64,000 nucleotides of DNA. Origin: a bacterium (GTDB lineage Bacteria > Bdellovibrionota_G > JALEGL01). The DNA lies in contig JALEGL010000005.1 in assembly GCA_022763185.1 (NCBI GenBank), forward strand, positions 1 to 64,000, written 5' to 3'. Below the pieces are notes generated by a model that saw nothing but the letters and a program-made list of their open reading frames with translations, did not search any database and had not been told where the DNA came from. Shown in pieces: positions 1-8,799 of the stretch (positions within the stretch are counted from its first letter, which is position 1; every line of letters starts with the position of its first letter). The translations under genes and the position numbers were made by a program.

Positions 1-2
1 AA

Positions 3-80
3 TCGTCGTTTTTGTTTTATCATCCCCGTGACATCTCAACTCCACTTCCTATAAACCATCATCAATCTAAAACTGGCTAA
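3..80 (+). other. Possible 3' tail of a preceding gene at the left edge
   Basis: A reading frame is open from the window edge and closes with TAA at 78-80, giving 25 residues before the stop. It could be the C-terminus of a gene lying before mltG. I recognise no family in so short a stretch, and the other forward frames close at about the same distance, so this is only a possibility. The remaining bases up to 112 hold no clear promoter or ribosome binding site. Confidence 0.2.
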
Positions 81-112
81 TTTTTACTTTTTAATCTAAT
101 AGTAATTTACTG

Positions 113-1129
113 ATGATTAAGTTTTTTCAGTTGGCTGTTGGGGCTGTTGTTTTTGTTGTAGGCTTATGGCTGTTGCAACTTATTTATTTATCTCCTCGTC
201 ACAACAAAAGTCAAACTGTTATTGTTCCTAAAAATGCCTCTGCTAAAAGTATTAGCTACTTATTGGCTGAAAAAAACATTACAGCTTATCCAAAGCTATT
301 GTATGCCTATCTACGTCTAAACAATGTTGCAACAAAGCTTAAACCCGGTGAATACGAGCTCAAAGAACGTGAAAGCTTTCAAAAACTAAAACTCACTTTA
401 CTAAAAGGCTCGGTAAAGCTTTACAGTGTAACCATTACAGAAGGTCTTAATATTTATGAAATTGCAGATATTTTAGAAAAAAAAGACATTGTTAATAAAA
501 AAGATTTTTTAATGTCAGCTCTTGATCCTGATTTATGTAAAATCTTTTCCATCCCTGCTCAAAGTTTTGAAGGTTTCTTATTCCCAGACACCTATTTGTT
601 TGAAAAACATACCCCTGTCAACAAAGTCCTGCATACCATGCATGAGCAATTTAAACTCAACTTACCCATACCTTCACAAGTTAAGGCCAAACGGCTGGGC
701 TTATCACTTTTAGAATGGATTACCTTAGCCTCAATTATTGAAAAAGAATCCAGCAACATTCCTGAACAGCCCATCATTTCATCAGTTTTTCATAATCGGC
801 TCAAAAAAGACATGCGTTTGCAAACTGATCCTACCGTCATCTATGGCATTAAGAATTTTGATGGTAACTTAACCCGAAAGCATTTAAGGACTTTAACCCC
901 TTACAACACTTATATGATTAAAGGTTTACCTCCTGGTCCCATTGCCAACCCAGGGCTAACTGCCATCAAGGCCGCAGTGAACCCAGCAAAAACTGACTAC
1001 CTGTACTTTGTAGCCATGGGCAATCAAAACCAGCACTATTTTTCAAAAACTTACCAACAACATCTTCAAGCTGTAAAATACTATCAACTGAAAAAAGGAG
1101 ACCCTCCACCACCCCAACAGTACCCATAG
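113..1129 (+). CDS. mltG: Endolytic murein transglycosylase MltG (YceG family)
   Basis: Inner-membrane lytic transglycosylase that cleaves nascent glycan strands and is thought to set their length. The 338-residue protein has an N-terminal membrane anchor (about residues 4-26), a LysM-like region, and a YceG catalytic domain. The family motif around LASIIEKES places the catalytic Glu at 210, followed by the HNRL and QTDPTVIYG signatures. Length is normal for the family. No Shine-Dalgarno is obvious before the ATG. The last codons (Gln-Tyr-Pro-stop) lie inside the left arm of a palindrome at 1119-1151, so the repeat supplies the stop codon; the Pro-rich tail just before it may have been altered by that insertion. 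Identity is firm. Confidence 0.95.
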   Translation: MIKFFQLAVGAVVFVVGLWLLQLIYLSPRHNKSQTVIVPKNASAKSISYLLAEKNITAYPKLLYAYLRLNNVATKLKPGEYELKERESFQKLKLTLLKGSVKLYSVTITEGLNIYEIADILEKKDIVNKKDFLMSALDPDLCKIFSIPAQSFEGFLFPDTYLFEKHTPVNKVLHTMHEQFKLNLPIPSQVKAKRLGLSLLEWITLASIIEKESSNIPEQPIISSVFHNRLKKDMRLQTDPTVIYGIKNFDGNLTRKHLRTLTPYNTYMIKGLPPGPIANPGLTAIKAAVNPAKTDYLYFVAMGNQNQHYFSKTYQQHLQAVKYYQLKKGDPPPPQQYP

Positions 1130-1151
1130 GTATGACATACCTATAGGTACT
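1119..1151. repeat. REP-like palindrome, copy 1
   Basis: Two 15-base arms around a 3-base GAC loop: left arm AGTACCCATAGGTAT (1119-1133), right arm at 1137-1151, with one mismatch. It contains the mltG stop codon (1127-1129) and begins 48 bases before the transposase-like gene. The same family recurs at 1874, 47951 and 50096. The link to the RAYT gene is inferred from position and from the known REP/RAYT pairing. Confidence 0.85.
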
Positions 1152-1198
1152 AACTGTGAATAAGATATTTTGGTATACGGATTGCTTACATTATCTTT

Positions 1199-1891
1199 AT
1201 GCCAAAAAGACCATTAATCAGAACAGATGTTTTCCCTTACCATATTTATGCTAGAAGCAATAATAAAGATCCTTTTCCTATCCCCCTCAACCAAGTATGG
1301 GAAATATGCTTAAAATATTTTGAAAAAACACATGAACAGTACAAACATAAGACTTATGCTTTTGTATTAATGCCCAATCACTTTCATTTACTAATAAAAA
1401 CACCTTATGCAAACATAGATAAAATCATGCATTACTGGATGCGAGAAGTTAGTAAATCCATCACGTATCGTGCACAGAGAATCAACCATATTTTTGGTAG
1501 TTCATATAAGTGGTGTATTATTCAAGACAGTATTTATTATTCTAATATATATCGCTACATTTATAGAAATCCAGTCAAAGCAAATTTATGCCCCAATGTA
1601 GAAATGTATCCCTACTCTTCACTAAAATATCTCCTGGCTCCTGAAATAAAACCTCACTTTTACCTTTTTGATGATGAATATATTGAGCTGTCAGAAATAA
1701 TACCTCGCAACATACAAAAAAGACTATCTTGGTTAAATACTTGTTTTTCAGCAAAGGAAAGTGAGTTAATTAAAAAAGGATTAAATAGAACTGTATTTGC
1801 TTATTCAAAAAGTAGGCGTTTTTATAAAGTAAGAGATCATTTAATTAAATACCCTTTGGGTTTATCTACAACTAAGTACCCAAAGGTATGA
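1199..1891 (+). CDS. REP-associated tyrosine transposase (RAYT), Y1 HUH family
   Basis: Single-strand DNA transposase/endonuclease of the IS200-like Y1 superfamily. Visible motifs are MPNHFHLL with the metal-binding HUH pair at His61 and His63, and a Tyr-rich helix at 113-122 ending in RNPVKANL, where the family carries its nucleophilic Tyr. At 230 residues it has the RAYT length, and no TnpB partner is present. RAYTs are single-copy domesticated transposases that bind and cut REP hairpins. Here one palindrome lies just upstream (1119-1151) and another overlaps the 3' end (1874-1908). The last codons (Tyr-Pro-Lys-Val-stop) are inside the second palindrome. Base composition resembles the neighbours, so this looks like a resident element. 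Catalytic residues appear intact. Confidence 0.88.
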   Translation: MPKRPLIRTDVFPYHIYARSNNKDPFPIPLNQVWEICLKYFEKTHEQYKHKTYAFVLMPNHFHLLIKTPYANIDKIMHYWMREVSKSITYRAQRINHIFGSSYKWCIIQDSIYYSNIYRYIYRNPVKANLCPNVEMYPYSSLKYLLAPEIKPHFYLFDDEYIELSEIIPRNIQKRLSWLNTCFSAKESELIKKGLNRTVFAYSKSRRFYKVRDHLIKYPLGLSTTKYPKV

Positions 1892-1908
1892 CATACCTTT
1901 GGGTACTT
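1874..1908. repeat. REP-like palindrome, copy 2
   Basis: Perfect inverted repeat with 16-base arms (1874-1889 and 1893-1908) and a 3-base GAC loop. It sits at the convergent ends of the RAYT gene and rimO. It contains the RAYT stop TGA (1889-1891) and most of the rimO stop (1907-1909 read on the minus strand). Such a stem could also act as a bidirectional terminator or as 3' mRNA protection, although there is no T-run. Compared with copy 1, the arm has CCAAAGG in place of CCATAGG. Confidence 0.9.
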
Positions 1909-3259
1909 ATGCGTACAAATCGTATTCACTGACAGCTTCTACATCTACTTCTACAAAACTGCCAATAGGATGACGTTGGCTGACAAAAACTTCACCATCA
2001 ATATCCAAAGCCTGGCTCTCTGCTCTGCCAACAGACAAATGCATGCTTTCTTGTGGTAAATGCTTGTCAATCAAGACTTTAACTGTTTTCCCCAGCATGG
2101 CTTCATTTTTTTTAGCTGAAATACCTTGTTGCAAAGTCATGAGTTGATGCTTGCGCTCTTGCTTGATGGCTTCATCTATTTGATTTTTCATTAAATAGGC
2201 GCCAGTATTTTCTTCTAAAGAATAAGTAAATACGCCCAAACGATCAAATTCAAACTCTTCTACAAAATCATACAGTTTTTGAAATTGAGCTTGAGTCTCA
2301 CCAGGGAAGCCAACAATCAGGGTTGTTCTAAGTGTTAAATTGGGAATACGATCCTGCAACTTTTTAAGTAAATCACGCGTGGCTTGTTCATCCACTTTAC
2401 GGCGCATGGTGGCCAGCAGCTCTGAATCAATGTGTTGCAAGGGCATATCCAAATAATTACAAATACGCTTTGAACCTGCAATTAAATCAATGAGCTCATC
2501 GGATATATGTTGAGGATAAGCGTACATTAGACGAATCCACTCTAAACCATCAATTTGATCCAACTCTTTAAGTAAACCATACAAACTGGTTCCATCATTT
2601 CTATCAATGCCATAGGCCGTGAGATCCTGCGCTAAGAGATGAATTTCTTTGGTTCCTCGTTCTACCAAGCCTTGAACTTCTTTTACCACTGAATCAATAG
2701 AACGGCTTTGTCCAGGGCCACGAAGCCTTGGAATAATACAGAAACTGCAGGTGCGTGAACAGCCTTCAGCAATTTTCACATATGCCGTATGCTTGGGTAA
2801 AACTGCAACCCTGGGGGTTGCATAATCATAGGTAAATTTTGGTTTTGTGACCAAAGATCTGGCCATGGGCAACTCATCATCAGTGGACTTTATTTTTTGG
2901 GCGGAACCCACAAAGCTGGCAATACTTTCAAACTCGCCAGTGCCTAAAAAGTGATCCACCTCTGGCATACTTTGCTCAAGGTCTTTGGCATAACGTTGTG
3001 ACAAACAGCCAGCAACCACCAACTTTTTGAGCTTTCCTTTTTCTTTCAGTTGCGCAACATCTAAAATGGTGTCAATGGATTCTTGTTTGGAATCTTCAAT
3101 AAACGAACAGGTGTTGACCACCATGACATCAGCGTCATCTTGATTATCGGTGATTTCCCAACCCTGATTTTTTAGATGCCCTAACATGACTTCTGAATCC
3201 ACAAGATTCTTTGGGCAACCCAAGCTGATCATGCCTACTTTTTTAGTCTCTTTACTCAC
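1907..3259 (-). CDS. rimO: Ribosomal protein S12 methylthiotransferase RimO
   Basis: Radical-SAM enzyme that beta-methylthiolates the conserved Asp of ribosomal protein S12. The N-terminal UPF0004 domain binds a [4Fe-4S] cluster through Cys15, Cys51 and Cys85; the SLGCPKNLVDSE signature is typical of RimO and argues against MiaB. The radical-SAM CxxxCxxC is Cys167, Cys171 and Cys174, and a TRAM domain closes the 450-residue protein, which is full length. The start is GTG, with only a weak GCGAG before it. It is the last gene of a minus-strand run ftsK-lolA-rimO, 55 bases after lolA. The stop codon is at the edge of palindrome copy 2. Confidence 0.96.
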   Translation of the reverse strand: MSKETKKVGMISLGCPKNLVDSEVMLGHLKNQGWEITDNQDDADVMVVNTCSFIEDSKQESIDTILDVAQLKEKGKLKKLVVAGCLSQRYAKDLEQSMPEVDHFLGTGEFESIASFVGSAQKIKSTDDELPMARSLVTKPKFTYDYATPRVAVLPKHTAYVKIAEGCSRTCSFCIIPRLRGPGQSRSIDSVVKEVQGLVERGTKEIHLLAQDLTAYGIDRNDGTSLYGLLKELDQIDGLEWIRLMYAYPQHISDELIDLIAGSKRICNYLDMPLQHIDSELLATMRRKVDEQATRDLLKKLQDRIPNLTLRTTLIVGFPGETQAQFQKLYDFVEEFEFDRLGVFTYSLEENTGAYLMKNQIDEAIKQERKHQLMTLQQGISAKKNEAMLGKTVKVLIDKHLPQESMHLSVGRAESQALDIDGEVFVSQRHPIGSFVEVDVEAVSEYDLYA

Positions 3260-3314
3260 AGCTCGCTTCTACTTGATTTAAAAGACATTTGCAATGCTTG
3301 TTTGTATGCATAAA

Positions 3315-4139
3315 TTACAGTGAGAAATTATCTGTACTGACAATTTTTGCATTTTTGGGTTTTTTAAATTTAAAAACGCTAGCACTGAGTTTTATATTGT
3401 TTTTTATATTGTTAAAGCGCAGGGTGTTTTCTCCACCAAAAACATCAATCACTTTACTTTCTTTAATGCTGTACACTGAAGCTTTTTCCAAAACCATCTG
3501 GATTTGCTCAATATTAGGAACAGCCTCTTTGGGTGTTAATTTTAAAGTGACCGTTTTTTTATCTTCTTTAACCATTTCTATATGAAACATGCTGCTGGCT
3601 TTTTTTTGCCCAAAAAGCAGAGCTAAACCAATGGGGGCTTGATCAGGGCTGGCTTGATCACTTTGCATCACCTGGCCAAAAGCCGGGTCATACAAACTTA
3701 AATGCTCACCGTCCGCTAAAAAAAACTTACCTTTTGGGCTGGCATAGTCCCATTTCATTTTTCCAGGTCGGGATATGTATACTTTTCCTTTGGCTGACTT
3801 TTCTTTTAAACCGGCAATGTATTCTTGTACAAAGTCAGCTTGCATGGTTTTAACTTGACTGTAGGCTTGATCCAGTTTTTTTGCATAGAATATGTCTTTC
3901 TGATTTTGTTGCTTATTCACTGACGCTTGCGGCTTTTTATCTGTTGTTTTATCAGCTGTTTTTTTTTGAAGCCCACCACTTTTAATCAACAACTCTGTTT
4001 TCTTTTTTTGAGTTTCTTCATCTTCACTACATTGCACTTGTTTAGAGTCAATAGAGCATTTGGGCAGCTGTTCAGCTCCAGCCAACATCACAAAAACAAC
4101 ACTGCTTAGCAACACACAAAAAATACATCTTAAAACCAT
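3315..4139 (-). CDS. lolA: Outer-membrane lipoprotein carrier protein LolA
   Basis: Periplasmic chaperone that carries lipoproteins from the LolCDE exporter to the outer membrane. A signal peptide covers about the first 22 residues. The LolA core shows ADFVQEY, then GKVYISRPGKMKWDYASP, a DGEHLSLYDP segment and the FGQ loop. The 274 residues exceed the usual length of about 200 because of a low-complexity, Lys/Gln-rich insert of about 50 residues between the signal peptide and the LolA fold; this insert contains two Cys near the mature N-terminus. The order ftsK then lolA is a widely conserved arrangement and supports the call. Confidence 0.88.
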   Translation of the reverse strand: MVLRCIFCVLLSSVVFVMLAGAEQLPKCSIDSKQVQCSEDEETQKKKTELLIKSGGLQKKTADKTTDKKPQASVNKQQNQKDIFYAKKLDQAYSQVKTMQADFVQEYIAGLKEKSAKGKVYISRPGKMKWDYASPKGKFFLADGEHLSLYDPAFGQVMQSDQASPDQAPIGLALLFGQKKASSMFHIEMVKEDKKTVTLKLTPKEAVPNIEQIQMVLEKASVYSIKESKVIDVFGGENTLRFNNIKNNIKLSASVFKFKKPKNAKIVSTDNFSL

Positions 4140-4197
4140 TGTTTCATTCCTTTTCTTTGTTTAATATTCTTCCAAACCATACGATCTAACTTAATCA

Positions 4198-6630
4198 TCA
4201 AACCATTCCTTCAAAGCGGTTCATGTTCAATTCTTTGGGTTTGCCCGTGTCACCGGCAATCAAATACCCTTCATCTTCCATACGTTCCACCAAACGAGCC
4301 GCTCTATTGTAGCCTATTCTTAAGCGCCTTTGTATCATAGAGATTGAACCTGAACCGTGCCTTAATACCAGCTCCAAGGCTTTGGGATACAATTCATCAT
4401 CTGGATCACTGCCTTCATTTTCTGACTGCATCACACTTTCTTCAGCCGCTTGCAAGATCTCTTCTTTGTATTGAGGTTGTGCTTGCGCTTTCCAAAAATT
4501 GGTAACACGTTCCACTTCTTTATCTGAAACAAACGCACCATGAATCCGCTCCAATTTGGATGTCCCAGGTGGCAAATACAACATGTCGCCAGCGCCCAAC
4601 AACATCTCAGCACCGTTGGTATCAATGATGGTTCTTGAATCAATCTTTGAAGACACTTGAAAGGATATGCGTGATGGCATGTTGGCCTTGATCACCCCGG
4701 TAATCACATCAACAGACGGACGTTGGGTGGCCAGTAACAGGTGAATCCCGGCAGCACGCGCCATCTGTGCCAAACGTATAATAGACTCTTCCACTTCACG
4801 GCTGGATACCATCATCAAATCTGCAAGTTCATCAATAACAATCACAATAAAGGGCAAAGTCCCAGTGTGCTCTTGTTCTTTTTTTTCATAAACATTGTGA
4901 TTGCTTTCATCTGCATCTTGATAGGCTTGTTTTTCTTGTTCAATCCGTTTTTGCTCTTCAATCACATCCCAAACCTTTGCATTGTAACCTTCTAGGTTAC
5001 GCACACCAATATCGGCCATGAGTCTGTAGCGCCTTTCCATTTCGGCTACCGCCCAACGTAAGGCGGCTGAAGCTTTCCTTGGATCGGTCACCACCGGCAA
5101 CAACAAGTGTGGAATTTTATCGTACAAAGACAACTCCAGCATTTTTGGATCCACCAAGATCATTCTTACTTGGTCTGGCGTTGCTTTATACAATATAGAG
5201 GTAATCATAGAGTTAACGGCAACAGATTTACCTGAGCCGGTGGCGCCGGCCACCAACAAGTGCGGCATTTTTCTTAAATCTGCGGTAAATGCATTCCCGG
5301 AAATATCTTTACCCAAGGTCATGGTGAGCAAACTTTTATTTTTTTGAAAAACATCTTCTTTAACAATGTCTTTTAAATAGACGGTTTGTCTTTTGGCATT
5401 GGCCACTTCAATCCCAACCGCAGCTTTGCCTGGTAGCATTGTGATTCTTACGGAAAGCGCTTTTAAGGCTAGAGTGAGATCATCATTCAAGCGAACAATT
5501 TGATTCACCTTAACCCCTGGCGCTGGCTCAAATTCATACATGGTCACCACAGGACCAGGCTGAACCTCAATCACTTTACCCTTAACACCAAAGTCATTGA
5601 GCTTTGCTTCTAGCACTTTGGCATTGTTTAATAGTTCTTGTTTATCAATAACCAGCTCTTGATCCTCATCTTTAGGTGCCTCAAGTAAATCAAGTTCTGG
5701 CAAGGTGTATTGAATAGGGTCTTCCGTTGCTTTAAACATAACCGTCCCTTTATCACCAAACACATCTTCTTCACTCGTCTCTTGATCTTTTGTTTGCTCT
5801 GCATCTTGATTGAATTGTTTAATAACAATAGGAATATCTTCATCTAAAGCATTCGTATCAGTTTCAGCAGGCTGGTTTGCAACATCCTTTAAAGTAACTT
5901 TTTTGCCCATTAATTTATTTTGGTCAAAACGCTCTTTGTATTGAGGTTTTTGTTTCAACTTTTGCTGCCCACTTTTAAAAAGCCTCCCTAAGCTAGACAA
6001 AGACTTTTGTACCGCCGACATCGTTGTCTGGACTAAAACAATAAGCCCAGCCCTGCATTGCATGAAAAACTGTCTCACACTGAGTCCAGTCATAAAAAAC
6101 AGAGATGCAAAAAAGACAACACCCACCAACAAAGCAGTACCGGCAACTCCCAACCAAGATTGTCCATACTGTGCTGCCCAAAAGCCTAAAGCCCCGCCCC
6201 ATGATGACGGGTAGCTCACATTTTGATCAAAAAGACTTAAACATACTGCTATGGCTAACAACAAACCACAAGCAGAAAAAAACCTTCTTTTTTGAACAAC
6301 TTTTTTCTCAGAAAACACCAACAACACTGCTGCTGTTAAGAGTAAGGCTATTAAGACATACGATGCATAACCCAAGGCCTGAACATATAAATCAGCCAAA
6401 TAACTACCAAGCAAGCCTCCAAAGTTATGGATACGATGCTGACCTTCAACGATTGTTGTAAATGAAGGGTCAACTGGATTGTAACTAATCAATGCTAAAA
6501 AAGAAAAAACTGCAAATGTGAATAAAATAAAGGCCCAAAATTCTCTTACCGCCCACTGATGCGCTTGATCATCTTTGGTCACTGATTTTACCGTTTTAAT
6601 CTTAGTATTCTTGGTCTTTTTCTTGGGCAT
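4198..6630 (-). CDS. ftsK: DNA translocase FtsK
   Basis: Septal DNA pump that clears the chromosome from the division site. The N-terminal quarter holds about four membrane segments, followed by an acidic linker and the RecA-like motor with Walker A AGATGSGKS (about residue 460) and Walker B IVIVIDELADLMM (about residue 600). The final 65 residues form the winged-helix gamma domain (GSISMIQRRLRIGYNRAARL) that reads KOPS sites. About 810 residues, of normal build with a short linker. I place the start at the ATG of Met-Pro-Lys-Lys-Lys; a TTG 30 bases upstream (6660) is possible but would add an unlikely N-terminal extension. It heads the ftsK-lolA-rimO run. Confidence 0.96.
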   Translation of the reverse strand: MPKKKTKNTKIKTVKSVTKDDQAHQWAVREFWAFILFTFAVFSFLALISYNPVDPSFTTIVEGQHRIHNFGGLLGSYLADLYVQALGYASYVLIALLLTAAVLLVFSEKKVVQKRRFFSACGLLLAIAVCLSLFDQNVSYPSSWGGALGFWAAQYGQSWLGVAGTALLVGVVFFASLFFMTGLSVRQFFMQCRAGLIVLVQTTMSAVQKSLSSLGRLFKSGQQKLKQKPQYKERFDQNKLMGKKVTLKDVANQPAETDTNALDEDIPIVIKQFNQDAEQTKDQETSEEDVFGDKGTVMFKATEDPIQYTLPELDLLEAPKDEDQELVIDKQELLNNAKVLEAKLNDFGVKGKVIEVQPGPVVTMYEFEPAPGVKVNQIVRLNDDLTLALKALSVRITMLPGKAAVGIEVANAKRQTVYLKDIVKEDVFQKNKSLLTMTLGKDISGNAFTADLRKMPHLLVAGATGSGKSVAVNSMITSILYKATPDQVRMILVDPKMLELSLYDKIPHLLLPVVTDPRKASAALRWAVAEMERRYRLMADIGVRNLEGYNAKVWDVIEEQKRIEQEKQAYQDADESNHNVYEKKEQEHTGTLPFIVIVIDELADLMMVSSREVEESIIRLAQMARAAGIHLLLATQRPSVDVITGVIKANMPSRISFQVSSKIDSRTIIDTNGAEMLLGAGDMLYLPPGTSKLERIHGAFVSDKEVERVTNFWKAQAQPQYKEEILQAAEESVMQSENEGSDPDDELYPKALELVLRHGSGSISMIQRRLRIGYNRAARLVERMEDEGYLIAGDTGKPKELNMNRFEGMV

Positions 6631-6763
6631 ATCCGTGCAAGTATAGCGTGTGATTCGCAATGCAGCAAGCCATGTTTTGATAAATAAAAAAAGCTTACAT
6701 TTAATCTAAGTAAAAACTTTTTGATTTCTGTACATTTTTCAAAATAGTGTTTACTTTATTGAA

Positions 6764-8002
6764 GTGGACCATAATAGAATAAGAAAAAAACTCAAAATTT
6801 TAGCTGATGCCGCCAAGTATGATGCTTCTTGCGCCAGCAGTGGTTCAAATAGAGCTAAAAAACCTGATAAAAATGCTATTGGTGATACGCAAAGCATGGG
6901 CATTTGTCATAGCTATACCCCAGATGGTCGCTGTATTTCTTTATTGAAAATTTTAATGACCAACTACTGTATTTATGACTGTAAGTTTTGCATCAATAGA
7001 GTTTCCAGCAATGTTCAACGAGCTCGATTTACCCCCCAAGAAGTTGTGGACCTCACTCTATCCTTTTACAAACGCAACTACATTGAAGGGCTTTTTTTAA
7101 GCTCTGGCATTATTAGAAGTTCAGATTACACCATGGAATGTTTACTTAACATTGTCAAAGCTTTACGCACCCAGCACCACTTCAATGGCTATATTCACCT
7201 TAAAGTTATTCCTGAAGCTTCACAAACTTTAATTCATCAAGCTGGACTTTATGCAGACCGACTTAGTGCCAACATTGAGCTTCCCAGCAAACAAGACATC
7301 AAACAATTGGCCCCTGAAAAAAGTATTACAACATTAAAAAGTCAAATGCTGGGGATACGCAATGATATCATTGAATCTAAACACGATTACAAAACCAAAA
7401 AAAAATACAAACTTCCCATGTTTGCTCCGGGTGGCCAAAGCACACAAATGATTGTTGGCGCAACTCAAAGCCATGATCGATCCATACTCAAAACTTCTTC
7501 TTCCATGTATAAAAATTATAATATGCGAAGAGTGTATTACTCTGCCTTTAGTCCTATTCCGGATGCGCATAGTCTATTAAGTTTAAAAAAGCCTCCCCTG
7601 ATACGTGAACATAGGCTATACCAAGCCGACTGGTTATTGCGGTTTTATGGTTTTGATGTGGATGAAATTGTCCCAGAAGATGTCCCTGATTTAGACCTTA
7701 ATCTTGACCCAAAAACGGCTTGGGCTTTAAATCGAAGGGATCTATTTCCTATTGATATCAACACGGCTGACAAAGAACTTTTGCTTAGAATTCCAGGCAT
7801 TGGTTTAAGAAGTGTCCAAAAGATCCTACATATTCGTAAGTATCATCAACTTCAACACCATGATTTAAAAAAGCTTGGCCTTGCTTACAATAGAGCAAAA
7901 CACTTTATCAAAGCAAAAGACCACCTAAAGTCTAGCTTGCTTGACCATGAGCAGCTCAAACAACACTTGAGTTCAGAGTCTAAGCAAATGGAGCTTTGGT
8001 AA
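6764..8002 (+). CDS. Putative DNA modification/repair radical-SAM protein (TIGR03916-type)
   Basis: Radical-SAM protein of the family annotated as a putative DNA modification or repair enzyme; its reaction is unknown. The cluster motif CIYDCKFC places Cys69, Cys73 and Cys76. Four further Cys lie in the first 60 residues (positions 23, 48 and 57 are clear). A C-terminal helix-hairpin-helix (about 336-358, with the LRIPGIGLRSVQKI core) predicts DNA binding. Start is GTG, 412 residues. The stop is one base before the ATG of the DUF4130 gene, so the two are almost certainly one operon. In many genomes this pair is joined by, or fused to, a uracil-DNA-glycosylase-like protein; none is present here. 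Confidence 0.85.
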   Translation: MDHNRIRKKLKILADAAKYDASCASSGSNRAKKPDKNAIGDTQSMGICHSYTPDGRCISLLKILMTNYCIYDCKFCINRVSSNVQRARFTPQEVVDLTLSFYKRNYIEGLFLSSGIIRSSDYTMECLLNIVKALRTQHHFNGYIHLKVIPEASQTLIHQAGLYADRLSANIELPSKQDIKQLAPEKSITTLKSQMLGIRNDIIESKHDYKTKKKYKLPMFAPGGQSTQMIVGATQSHDRSILKTSSSMYKNYNMRRVYYSAFSPIPDAHSLLSLKKPPLIREHRLYQADWLLRFYGFDVDEIVPEDVPDLDLNLDPKTAWALNRRDLFPIDINTADKELLLRIPGIGLRSVQKILHIRKYHQLQHHDLKKLGLAYNRAKHFIKAKDHLKSSLLDHEQLKQHLSSESKQMELW

Positions 8003-8003
8003 G

Positions 8004-8780
8004 ATGTATTATGTTGATACCATTGAAAGTTTTGAACATTGGCAAAAACTTGCTCGTAGCTTCATATTCAATCAAATTTCTCCCCGCGATATTCTATGGA
8101 ATCACAATGGGCAACAATCGCTGTGGGCCAATTCAAACTTATTGGAACCAGCACAAAAAATTTCAGTCTCCAGACAGTTTATTCACTTAGCCAAGACGGT
8201 TGCTTGTCATCAAGATAATGAAAAGTGGGAACTGTTGTATCGTGTACTCTACCGCATTCAATTTGAAAAAAAACACCTTTTACACATGCACCATGACCCA
8301 GATGTAAAAAAGCTTCTTCTTATGAGCAAGGCTATTGCTAGGGACTGTCATAAAATGAAGGCTTTTGTAAGGTTTAAAGAAGTCAAAAAAAAATCCGATT
8401 GTTTCATCAGCTGGTACGAACCGGATCATTGTATTTTAGATCGTGTGACACCTTTTTTTAAAAACCGCTTTGCTAGTATGCATTGGGTAATTTTAACACC
8501 TTATAAAAGTGTTGCCTGGAACACAAAAACTCTTACTTGGGGAGGTCCAGGAAACTCATCTATATATACTCAATTGACTGACCAAACAGAGGAGCTGTGG
8601 GATATTTTTTACTGTTCTATTTTTAACCCCAACAGACTAAAAGTAAAAATGATGAAATCAGAAATGCCAGTACGATTTTGGAAAAATCTACCTGAAAGTA
8701 AAAATATTCAGTCTCTTATCCGTAACGCTCAACATGAAAGTTTTAAAATGCTTGAGCAATCAAAAAAAACCAAAACTTAA
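8004..8780 (+). CDS. DUF4130 / TIGR03915 family protein, partner of the radical-SAM protein
   Basis: Conserved partner of the upstream radical-SAM/HhH protein. The family is described as a probable DNA metabolism protein and its biochemical role is not known. The 258 residues cover the whole DUF4130 pattern: N-terminal segment beginning MYYVDTIESFEHW, a helical middle with DVKKLLLMSKAIARD, the KAFVRFKEV strand, and the FFKNRFASMHWVILTP segment near residue 160. The C-terminus ends without the uracil-DNA-glycosylase domain that is fused in some lineages. Start ATG lies one base after the stop of the preceding gene, indicating translational coupling. Confidence 0.8.
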   Translation: MYYVDTIESFEHWQKLARSFIFNQISPRDILWNHNGQQSLWANSNLLEPAQKISVSRQFIHLAKTVACHQDNEKWELLYRVLYRIQFEKKHLLHMHHDPDVKKLLLMSKAIARDCHKMKAFVRFKEVKKKSDCFISWYEPDHCILDRVTPFFKNRFASMHWVILTPYKSVAWNTKTLTWGGPGNSSIYTQLTDQTEELWDIFYCSIFNPNRLKVKMMKSEMPVRFWKNLPESKNIQSLIRNAQHESFKMLEQSKKTKT

Positions 8781-8799
8781 GCCAATTTAATTTATCCCA

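Noticed and set aside
1199-1891. Complete IS200/IS605 insertion sequence
   Set aside because: Only a single Y1 gene of RAYT length, no TnpB, and the flanking palindromes occur elsewhere as solo copies. It fits RAYT/REP better than an IS.
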